From positions 62,001-126,000 of the forward strand of contig CAZUWH010000002.1 of the NCBI GenBank assembly GCA_964624075.1: 64,000 nucleotides of DNA. Reading direction: 5' to 3'. The notes beneath the pieces are model-generated. The model was not told where the DNA came from. It saw nothing but the letters and a program-made list of their open reading frames with translations, and searched no databases. The first letter of the stretch is position 1, and each line of letters opens with the position of its first letter. Positions 54,552 through 63,059 of the stretch are shown here, in pieces. Source of the stretch: CAZUWH01 sp964624075. Lineage in GTDB: Bacteria; Pseudomonadota; Alphaproteobacteria; Rhodospirillales; Rhodospirillaceae. The translations under genes were made by a program, and so were the position numbers.

Positions 54552-54846
54552 CCCTGCCTCGATGGCCTGCTGGATATGCCTCGATATCGTTTTCGGTGGT
54601 GCAGAACACGACCACTGGCTTGTCGCCACCTAGCAGGGCCCGCAACTTTTGCAGAAACTCCAGCCCATTCATGATGGGCATGTTCCAGTCGAGCAGCACG
54701 GCGTTCGGCATAAATTTGCGGCAGATCTCCGAGGCAATCTGACCATCCTGTGCCTCCTCGGTTCGGAAGTTCAGCTCCTGGAGAATTTTCTTGGCCACCA
54801 TACGGATGACCTTTGAATCATCGACGATCAGACATGATTTCATCAT
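54551..54846 (-). pseudogene. cheY: CheY-type response regulator, 3'-truncated and frameshifted
   Basis: MMKSCLIVDDSKVIRMVAKK at 54846, phospho-acceptor Asp in AVLLDWNMPIMNGLEFL, then VVVFCTTENDIE. One extra G follows, after which HIQQAIEAGA continues in the next frame. The final helix and the KPFD lysine are missing because of the deletion that joined it to cheR. The receiver has lost its conserved Lys and cannot signal normally. Confidence 0.87.
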
Positions 54847-55039
54847 GCCAGCTTTGCTTCTTGGGGATGACGTTTACCACCCCAGCCATATTCTAGATCC
54901 CCTCAACATGGCCCACCCCGGATCGGCCTTTAAGTATAAAAACCGCGCGTCGTCAAGCACTCTGCGTTCCAGAACGGGCAAACAGGCCAACGAAAACGGA
55001 TCAAGGACTTCCGTCCCTGATCCCCTGTGGTCTCTCCTT

Positions 55040-57868
55040 TCAAGAGGTTTCTACCATCGGCCGGGTCGTGGTGATCACCTGATGCAGGGTACTCAACAGG
55101 GCCTCGCGGTCGAATTTAGCGACATAGTCGTCAGACCCCGTTTCCCGTCCCCGCTCGAAATCCCGTTCGGTGGCGTGGGAAGACAAGGCGATAGGGGTAT
55201 CCTGGCCCATTGCCCTTCAGTGCGAGTGGTTTCGGCGAATCTAAAGCCGTCCATGCCCGGCATTTCAATGTCAGAGATGATGGCGTCAAACTCGGTGCCA
55301 TTGTCGCGCAAGGATAGGGCCCGTTCGGCACTGCCGTCACGTCATACCCGGCCACCGCCAGGAGGGGTGTGAGAAGATTGCGGAAAAATATGCTGTCATC
55401 GATCAAGAGCACACGGTGGCTTCGGCTGTCGGTGCCATGCGGCTCCGGGCCCGGACTGCCGAACCAGTCGCCGAAGGCCTGGGTGAGGTAATAGCCGGCG
55501 TCGATGACATCGGTTGCCCTGCCATTGATGACGGTCATCCCGATCAATCCTGGTATGTCGGCCCTCAGCTCAACTTTCAAGCGGTCCTCGACGATATCGA
55601 CGATTTCACCGACCACGAGTCCCATGCTGCGATCGCGATCAGCGAACACCAGCACCGGCCGCCATCCTTCGGTCCCGAAATCCGTGGCACTGTCCATCGT
55701 TACCAGGGGCATGAGCTGTCCCCGATACTTGGACCACCGGCCGGCCGTAGGAATGCTCGATGGCGGCGACCTCGATTTCTTCCAGGCGAGCCACCAGGGC
55801 GAGCGGCACCGTCTTGACGGTCGACCGTTCCGGCAACGCGGAAGATGAGCAGAGAGGTCCTGTCCTCGGCACCGCGGATCATCGTGACCGTGGATTCGGT
55901 TGCCTGGGTGCTGGACAAGGTGCTTTCACCGGTGGCCGCGGCGATACCATTGGGATTGAGGATCATGATCACCGAACCATTCCCCAGAGTGGTGTTGCCA
56001 GAGAACATTGAGATATGATGCAGGATCGGCGTGACCGGTTTGACCACGATTTCCTCGGTATCGAACGCCCGATCGACGATGATGCCGAAGGTATAGGTTC
56101 CCACCTGGGCAACCACGATGAACACTTTCTTGTCCGTGTCGTCCCGGTCTGTCTTCAATTTCAGAAGCCGCGCGAGCGATACCAGCGGCAGCAGACGATC
56201 ACGCAGACGCAAGATCCGGTGCATCGTTGATCTGTTCGACACGATGTTCGGAGTTGTTGGTAACCCGCACCAATTCTAGCACGCTGATTTGGGGAATGGC
56301 GAACCGTTCACTGCCGCATTCGATGATCAGGGCCGAGACGATGGCAAGCGTGGGCGGAATCTTGATGATGAAGATCGAACCGCGGCCGGCCTTGGTTTTC
56401 AGCTCGATAGTGCCACCGATTCTTTCGATATTGGTCTTGACTACGTCCATGCTCACGCCCCGGCTGGAAACGGCAGTCACTTTCTCGGCGGTCGAAAAAC
56501 CGGCCTTGAAGATGTGCTGGGCCCGCCTGTTGGTCGCCCATGTTCTCGACGTCGGATTCACTGGCCAGCCCGTTGGCCAGGATCTTCTCCCGGATACGTT
56601 TGATGTTGAGACCGCGACCACTATCGGACACTTCGATGATGATATGACCTCCCTCATGGTAGGCGTTGAGGCTGATGATACCGGTCTCCGGCTTGCCGGC
56701 GACCACCCGATCGACCGGCGTTCTCAATCCGTGATCGGCCGAATTGCGAATCATGTGAGTCAGCAGATCCTTGATCAGCTCCAGCACCTGACGATCCAGT
56801 TCGGTTTCGGCCCCATGCATCTGCAAATCGATGCGCTTGCCTGTTTCCAGGGCCAGATCACGCATGATGCGAGGCAGTTTGGCCCAGGCATTGCCGATCG
56901 GTTGCATGCGAGTCTTCATCGCCCTTTCCTGCAGGTCGGTGGTGATGTGCGACAGACGCTGTAAGAATACCACGAACTCAGAGTCGTCGCTGCCGCGGAC
57001 CATTTGCAGAAGCTGGTTGCGTATCAGCACCAGTTCCGACACCAGGGTCATCAGGTTTTCAAGCAGTTTGACATTGACACGGATGGTCTGGTCGGCAACC
57101 GTCGACGCCTTTGGCGGCGTCTTGCTGTCGTTGCTCATGGCGGACGAGCGGACCGCTGGCACCGGTACGTTGGCCGTGCGTGGCGGCGCCGTTTCGGAGG
57201 GAGGCGGCAGCTCGCCGGCTTCATCGGCCTTCCTGATGGTTTCCTCGGCAACCCGTTCAGCGAGCGGTTCGGCCTTGATTTCCTGTTCGGTGGCTGCCTT
57301 CTTGCCCCGTGCCAGGACCTTTGCTACCTCGGCGAGCAGCCAGGCGGCCACCGGGAATCCGTTGACACCAAGCACTGGCCCACCATCGGCGGCTGGCGAT
57401 GTCTGCGCCTCGCCGGCTGGGGGAGGGGGCGGTGGCCGCCGCTACCTCCGCCTCCGGGGTTTGCAGCGACCGGGGCGGCGATTTCAGCACCACGCCCTTT
57501 AGCATAGGCATTGAGCAGGGGTTTGAGGTCATCGTTGCTATCGGGCTCGGCTTCATTCTGCTCCAGATACGCAGGAATTTCCTTGGTGCGGTCGATAGTA
57601 CGCAGAATGACGGTAACCACGTCGGCCGTGACTTCCAGCTCCCCGTCACGGAACTTGCCAAGCACATTCTCGCCGTGGCATGCGCCAGCCTTTCCAGGCA
57701 CGGCAATCCCAGGAGACCACACGTGCCTTTGATGGTATGAACAAGGCGGAAGATATTCGAAAGAATGGCGGTATCGTTCGGATACTGCTCCAGATTGACC
57801 AGTTCCACGTCGAGAGTGGCCAAGCTCTCCGCAGTCTCAGTCAGGAATTCGCTCAGCAGATCGTCCAT
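55040..57868 (-). pseudogene. cheA: Chemotaxis kinase CheA with C-terminal receiver domain, decayed
   Basis: The order of remnants is that of a hybrid CheA. Hpt domain: MDDLLSEFLTETAESLATLD, ILSNIFRLVHTIKGTCGLLG with the phospho-His. Dimerisation/ATPase: NLMTLVSELVLIRNQLLQMV, HMIRNSADHGLRTPVDRVVA, HIIIEVSDSGRGLN, then in another frame GVSMDVVKTNIERIGGTIEL. CheW-like domain: IRLRDRLLPLVSLARLL, VGTYTFGIIVDRAFDTEEIV. Receiver: HRVLLIDDSIFFRNLLTPLL, FDAIISDIEMPGMDGF, with a stop at 55040-55042. At least five frame changes are required. Individual domains are nearly intact between lesions, so decay is recent. ChpT lies directly upstream. Confidence 0.92.
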
Positions 57869-57877
57869 TGTACCCTC

Positions 57878-58474
57878 CTAGGTCATCTCCAGGGTATGAT
57901 CGGCAGCGCACATGTCGAGCTGGCTCTTTTGTTCCATAAAAGCTGGTACGGTTCGGGGCTGCACCTCTTCCCGGCACAGGGTCAGAACAGCCGCCACGGA
58001 ATCGTCCAGACGGACGCTGCCGCCGATGGCGATGACCGTGACACGATCCTTTTCCGGGTGGACCACCAATCGCCCGCCCCCTGGCAGGAAGTCGCTCGCA
58101 AGCCAGAGTCATGACTAGAACAAGCCGCCCCTGCTGCGAATCGATCAACGTATCAGGGACGGACCAGTCGAGACCGATGTTCCCTCGCCAGACATCCAGA
58201 AACTCGCTCAAGAGCCTGCGGAGATCCGCTCCTCCGTTCACATGAGGCGCGGCAGGATGACCCAGGGCTGCCCGGAAGAACCTGAGACGCCTTGCTGTGG
58301 AAATGACGCTAGCAGACAGAAGGGCGAGAGTCTCCTCGTCGCACCCGCCCTCCTTTTGCAGCAGATCGCAGCCATTGGCCATTGCCCAGACCGGACCAGC
58401 CAACGCATGGCACATATCAACTCGGTTGTCGTAATGTCACCGAATTCTGCCGACGTGTTTTCCACGGTGGACAT
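57878..58474 (-). pseudogene. ChpT-type histidine phosphotransferase, frameshifted
   Basis: In alphaproteobacteria ChpT-like proteins relay phosphate from CckA to CtrA. MSTVENTSAEFGDITTTELI at 58474, then after a frame change RLCHALAGPVWAMANGCDLL (dimerisation helix with the phospho-His), ARRLRFFRAALGHPA, ADLRRLLSEFLDVW, and after a second change VVHPEKDRVTVIAIGGSVRL to the stop at 57878. Two single-base lesions. In Rhodospirillales this relay controls motility genes, so its loss fits the decay of the che cluster just downstream. Confidence 0.8.
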
Positions 58475-59103
58475 CTCCCCGGTCGTCTGCCAGACTCCGA
58501 TTCATGGCTGCAAGAGGCATCCAAGATCCTCGTGAGCCTCCACGATATGCGATCCTAGCTCAAGAGAGACAACCTTAAGAAAAACAGATGAAGGAATCGA
58601 GAGGAGAACAACGGCACCCTTTCCGGCAATCACGCTTTTTCCCGCCACCACAAGCTGGCAGCCATGCGTTCTGCCGCAAGCCGGGTATATAGAACCAGCA
58701 GGCGCCGGTTAGTGACCACCCGCCCGCTCGGCCGACAGACGGGCCCGCACGCTTGCCACCTCGGCGCGCACATCAGCTCCGAGTCAGGCGAGTGCGTCCG
58801 ACCACGCCATCGCCTGCCACTGCAGTGCGGCCTTCTATCCGCTAGCCATGGCGGCCAGTCGCAGGGCAGAAGGAATCAGCCCATCGTAGCGGGCTTCCAG
58901 CACCGTCAAACAGGGACAGGGGTGAGATCGAACGATGCTCCACTGGAGGAACGCCTCTAGTAGCGGCCTTGAGAGAAAGCACGCAAAAGCATGCACAAGA
59001 ATAGCCGCTTTCAGTCCAGGATCAAGAACAAAACACGTATCCTGGAGCCGACACCGCAGGTTTCCTGGTCGGATGGCAAGTTCACACCGCCGGCATTGGC
59101 CTG
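58475..59103. other. Gap between chpT remnant and ispDF
   Basis: About 630 bases without a convincing gene. On the minus strand around 58835-58975 there is a protein-like stretch (LLEAFLQWSIVRSHP, EARYDGLIPSALRLAAMASG) broken by stops. It may be the end of another decayed gene, which I cannot identify. Confidence 0.4.
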
Positions 59104-60264
59104 TCAGGGATGAATCCGGATCGTTGCCGTAGCGTGCACGGCCATGCCTTCGCGACGGCCGGTAAATCCAAGCCCTTCCGTTGTGGTGGCCTTGATGCTA
59201 ATGCGTTCAAAGGCAACATCGAGACTCTCGGCCAGACGGGCGGCCATGGCCAGACGGTGCGGTCCTATCTTGGGGCGTTCGCAGAGGATGGTCGTGTCCA
59301 CGGCCACGATTTCGCCGCCAAGAGCACGAACCAGGCTGGCCGCATGACGGACGAAAACATCCGACGCCGCTCCCCGCCAACGCGGATCCGATGGAGGAAA
59401 GTGTTGGCCGATATCCCCGGCAGCCACCGTCCCGAGCAAGGCATCGGTCAGGGCATGCAGGGCGATGTCGGCATCGGAATGGCCAATCAGGGCATGGTCG
59501 TGCGGTACTCTGATCCCGCACAGCCAGACTCCGTCACCCGGTCCGAAGGCATGCACGTCGAACCCGCTGCCAACCCGTATTTCAGCCGGGGCCTCATAGC
59601 GGCGGGCGGCCCGACGCAAATCAGCTACTGTCGTGATCTTGATATTGTCCTCGTTGCCCGGGACCAGTTGCACGGGCACGCCAGCCGCCTCGGCCACGGC
59701 CGCATCATCGGTCAGCACCTGACCGGCCAGGGCCTGATAGGCGGCGAGAATTTCGGCAAAACGGAATCCTTGCGGCGTCTGCGCCCGCCACAGGCCGGTT
59801 CGTTCCATCGTAGCCGTGATCACCGAACCGGTTGCAGCCCGCTTGATGGTATCGTTGACCGGAATGGCGGCAATGGCACCGGGACTCGCGGTAAGCGCCA
59901 GAATCACCCGGGTGATAGTGCCGGCATCGATGAACGGACGCGCCCCGTCGTGAATCAGGACCCGCTCACAGGCAAGACCGTCCTGGTGCAGGCTTTCCAG
60001 GCCAAGCCGTACCGAATCCTGGCGGGTGAGGCCTCCTACCACCGGCTCCAGCAGTTTCAAGTCGCGGGCCGCCGTATCGTACAGCGCACGGTCATCGGGA
60101 TGGATCACGGCTCGTACCACATCGATTCCGGCATGGGCGGCAAAGGTGGCAAGGGTGTGACGCAACACCGGCCGCCCGCCCAGATCAAGATACTGTTTGG
60201 GTGTTTCTCCCCCAAACCGCTGTCCCCGCCCTGCTGATACGATCAATGCAACACACAGACCCAT
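59104..60264 (-). CDS. ispDF: Bifunctional IspD/IspF (MEP pathway)
   Basis: Fusion of 2-C-methyl-D-erythritol 4-phosphate cytidylyltransferase and MECDP synthase, typical of alphaproteobacteria. The IspD part (residues 1 to about 225) has VALIVSAGRGQRFGG and the DGARPFI and AQTPQGFRF motifs. The IspF part begins RVGSGFDVHAFGPGD, with metal-binding HSDADIALHALTDALLG and TTTEGLGFTGRREGMA at the end. 386 residues from ATG 60264; ATG 60282 would add six residues. Alone on its strand. The usual ntrB/ntrC neighbours lie close by on the other side. Confidence 0.95.
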   Translation of the reverse strand: MGLCVALIVSAGRGQRFGGETPKQYLDLGGRPVLRHTLATFAAHAGIDVVRAVIHPDDRALYDTAARDLKLLEPVVGGLTRQDSVRLGLESLHQDGLACERVLIHDGARPFIDAGTITRVILALTASPGAIAAIPVNDTIKRAATGSVITATMERTGLWRAQTPQGFRFAEILAAYQALAGQVLTDDAAVAEAAGVPVQLVPGNEDNIKITTVADLRRAARRYEAPAEIRVGSGFDVHAFGPGDGVWLCGIRVPHDHALIGHSDADIALHALTDALLGTVAAGDIGQHFPPSDPRWRGAASDVFVRHAASLVRALGGEIVAVDTTILCERPKIGPHRLAMAARLAESLDVAFERISIKATTTEGLGFTGRREGMAVHATATIRIHP

Positions 60265-60500
60265 GGTTCCTGATTCTTCCATTTCATGTCTTCGTGTCTT
60301 TGGTGCCTTCATGGTCTTTCCAGTAACCGACTGTAAAACATCACCCTCTTGCGTGCCAATCCCTAAAGCGCATTCCCGTGCGGTGGACCGGTGCGGTGTG
60401 GAAAAGGGTGAGTCTTTCCCACCGGGTTGGGGAAAATGAACAAGGACGGGACTGGGGGCAGGCACGGCTCCGCCCGCAAGCCCTCCTTCGCCCGCGCTTG

Positions 60501-60538
60501 CAGCGATTCTCATTATGGGAATGACACTGATTTACAGA
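60501..60538 (-). repeat. Dispersed repeat B, copy 3 (inverted)
   Basis: The minus strand reads AAATCAGTGTCATTCCCATA then ATGAGAATCGCTG, nearly identical to copies at 16084-16122 and 54130-54167. Confidence 0.8.
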
Positions 60539-60625
60539 AGGGGCATCCCTGCACCATCTCTCTCTTCCCTGGAGGGAAGACCCCAGCCCCCCTTGATGGG
60601 GAGGGTTGGGGCAGGGGTGAAGGGG

Positions 60626-60694
60626 ATGTCTGGTCTGGTCTCGGGGCTTGTGGCGGTCACGCCGTCGGGCCCGCGGGCTGACGCGTCCAGACGG
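60626..60694 (-). repeat. Dispersed repeat C, copy 3 (inverted)
   Basis: Minus strand begins CCGTCTGGACGCGTCAGCCC, continues GGCGTGACC and ends in GACCAGAC, matching the left part of copy 2 (29731-29823). Confidence 0.6.
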
Positions 60695-60885
60695 AACTAT
60701 CATCCCCACCCACCTCGATCCAAGGGGGCGGGCTGACGAAGTCCAGGCGGAAGGCTTCGCCGAGAATTGCTGCCGCGCTTGACAGTCACAGGCTAAGCGT
60801 TACATGGTAAACTGCACGGGCCGAAAGGTTTCCATCCCTGCCGCGGACAGGGGGAGACGGCTGTCTGATTGCCCTGGATGACCAG

Positions 60886-61716
60886 ATGACGAACGGGATG
60901 ATGTTCGACCTTGCTGCCGTGGTCACGCTGCTGCCGGTGGCATGGCTTTCCTGGCGGCAGCCAGGGGAAGGTAGCCGCCTGTTCTGGGGTGTGGTCGGTC
61001 TGGCGATAGCGGGGCCGCTGGTGCGAGTGGCCATGCTGCTGGGACATGCCTGGCAGACCAGCCTGGGGGCGGCCCTGTGGGTTAGCATCGCGGCAAGCAT
61101 GATAGTTTTCGCAGGCGTGATCACCGCAGCCCGTGCGGCATGGCGTCTGCTACCTCTGTTGATGCCTTATCTGATGTTGCTGGGATTGATTGCCACCCTG
61201 GGACAGAAGAGGGAAGGGGGAACGCTGGCGCCAGCACCATGGCTCGAGTTCCATATCGTCGTGTCGGTTACAACGTATGCCGTGTTGACCATCGCTGCCG
61301 TGGCCGCCCTGGCTGCCTTCCTGCAGGAAAGAGAGTTGAAGGCCAAACGGTCGACCATGTTGTCCCGGTTGCTGCCATCGGTGGCAGAGGCCGAGGCCTT
61401 GTCAGGTCGGTTGCTGGTAACGTCGCAGGTGGTCCTGGGATTGGGACTGGTCAGCGGCATGGCGGTGCAGTACCTTGAAATGGGTGTTCTGTTGCGGCTT
61501 GATCACAAAACCCTGTTGTCATTGTTGGCTTTCGCTGTCATCGGTCTTCTGCTGCTGGTACGTCGGCTGATCGGGGTGCGAGGGCGCGTCGCGGCACGGG
61601 GGATTCTGCTGGCTTACCTTCTGTTGACTTTGGCTTATCCAGGAGTCAAGTTCGTGACCGATGTACTCCTGCAGCGGGGGGGAAGCGCAGGTTCTACCGT
61701 GTCACAGGGTTTGTGA
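60886..61716 (+). CDS. CcsA/YpjD-family cytochrome c assembly-type membrane protein
   Basis: 276-residue polytopic membrane protein of the cytochrome c assembly (CcsA/HemX/YpjD) family. About eight hydrophobic helices are visible. The WLEFHIVVSVTTYAVLTIAA segment matches the family's heme-handling region, and the second conserved block is the LSLLAFAVIGLLLLVRR region. In alphaproteobacteria a gene of this type is often near ffh; that neighbour is absent here. Its function is inferred to concern heme handling but is not established for this short form. Start ATG 60886; ATG 60898 is an alternative. Confidence 0.8.
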   Translation: MTNGMMFDLAAVVTLLPVAWLSWRQPGEGSRLFWGVVGLAIAGPLVRVAMLLGHAWQTSLGAALWVSIAASMIVFAGVITAARAAWRLLPLLMPYLMLLGLIATLGQKREGGTLAPAPWLEFHIVVSVTTYAVLTIAAVAALAAFLQERELKAKRSTMLSRLLPSVAEAEALSGRLLVTSQVVLGLGLVSGMAVQYLEMGVLLRLDHKTLLSLLAFAVIGLLLLVRRLIGVRGRVAARGILLAYLLLTLAYPGVKFVTDVLLQRGGSAGSTVSQGL

Positions 61717-61931
61717 GCCGTTGAAATCATTTGGCTTCCTGAAGAACACCCCGTCGTGGCAAAACCAGTGCCTTCAATGGGTTTGTCCAGAACCTGACAC
61801 GGTGGGAAAGGGGTGTTCGTGCCTGTTACCATTGTCCCAGGTGCCTATTTGTTAGGCAGGGCAGTGGGGAGGTTGTCATTGAGTGTTTCGGGTATCGGTG
61901 CGCACTCCCGCAAAGGGGGGATGGCAACAGG

Positions 61932-63059
61932 ATGATGAGATCAAGTGTCAGTACCCTGCAAAAGGCGAATCACGCACCCCCGTCCATCGACGCCAACCTG
62001 ATTCTCAATGCCCTGACCACGGCCGTGATCGTGGTGGGCCCAGCGCAATCCGTCCACCAGGTCAACGTGGCGGCGGAGCAGCTTTTCGAATCGAGTCGCA
62101 TTCATCTGTGTGATCGGCCACTGAGTGAATTGCTGCCGGTTAACAGTCCGGTTTTTTACCTGCTGCATCAGGCTCTCGCCGATGGAGCGACTGTCTCGGA
62201 ATACGGCGTTATTCTTGACACGCCACGCACCGGCCATCGGATTGTCAGCATCACGGCAACGCCTTTACTGGAAAAGCCCGGCTGGGTTGTCGTGGCGATC
62301 AACGAGCACTCTATTGCCATCAGGATGGGTCAGCGATTCACACATCGGCATGCGGCTCGTTCGGTTACAGCTATGGCCGCTATACTGGCCCATGAAATCA
62401 AGAACCCCCTGTCGGGAATCCGCGGTGCAGCGCAGCTTCTGGAACGAAATGCCCTGCCGGATGATAAACCGCTGACCCAACTGATCTGCGAAGAGGCCGA
62501 TCGTATCGTCGCCCTGGTCAACCGTATGGATGTGTTCTCCCATCGTCCCCTCGAACGGAAGGCCGTGAACATTCACCGTGTGCTCGAACACGTGCGCCGG
62601 GTTGTGGAAAACGGTTTCGCCCAGTCGGTGCGGTTCTCCGAGGTCTATGATCCTTCCCTGCCCCCGGTACTTGGCAACCGGGATCAGCTTGTCCAGGTGT
62701 TTCTCAACCTTGTCAAGAACGCTGCCGAGGCCGTGGCGGCGAAACAAGGAGAAATAGTTCTGACTACAGCCTACCAAAACATGGTACGTTTGGCGGTTAC
62801 AGCAACGAATACAAGTATTCATCTGCCGCTCGTCATCAGCGTCCAGGACAACGGACCTGGTATCCCCGAGGACCTGCATCGACATCTGTTTGATCCCTTC
62901 GTCACCACCAAATCCAATGGCAGCGGCCTGGGATTAGCGCTGGTGGCCAAGGTCATCAACGACCACGGCGGCCTCATCGAATTCGATACGCAGCCAGGAT
63001 GGACCGTATTCCGGGTGATGTTGCCGATGGCGAACGAGGGGGCTGATACCGGACTATGA
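61932..63059 (+). CDS. ntrB: Nitrogen regulation sensor kinase NtrB
   Basis: Cytosolic histidine kinase/phosphatase that controls NtrC according to PII status. 375 residues. The N-terminal PAS-like domain has NALTTAVIVVGPAQSVHQVN. The phosphorylated His is in AAILAHEIKNPLSGIRGAAQ (about residue 155). The N box is FLNLVKNAAEAV, G1 is VQDNGPGIP and G2 is GSGLGLALVAKV. No membrane segment. The stop overlaps the ntrC start as ATGA. dusB, which often precedes ntrB in alphaproteobacteria, is missing. Confidence 0.93.
   Translation: MMRSSVSTLQKANHAPPSIDANLILNALTTAVIVVGPAQSVHQVNVAAEQLFESSRIHLCDRPLSELLPVNSPVFYLLHQALADGATVSEYGVILDTPRTGHRIVSITATPLLEKPGWVVVAINEHSIAIRMGQRFTHRHAARSVTAMAAILAHEIKNPLSGIRGAAQLLERNALPDDKPLTQLICEEADRIVALVNRMDVFSHRPLERKAVNIHRVLEHVRRVVENGFAQSVRFSEVYDPSLPPVLGNRDQLVQVFLNLVKNAAEAVAAKQGEIVLTTAYQNMVRLAVTATNTSIHLPLVISVQDNGPGIPEDLHRHLFDPFVTTKSNGSGLGLALVAKVINDHGGLIEFDTQPGWTVFRVMLPMANEGADTGL

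Larger units (their letters stand above)
60265..60885. other. Repeat-rich gap between ispDF and the CcsA-like gene
   Basis: About 620 bases, no supported gene. It contains repeat B copy 3 (60501-60538), family D blocks (60560-60615, 60712-60735) and repeat C copy 3 (60626-60694). Confidence 0.6.

Noticed and set aside
54281..58474. Programmed frameshifting in the che cluster
   Set aside because: Many shifts, no slippery-site pattern, plus a deletion joining cheY and cheR; decay explains all.
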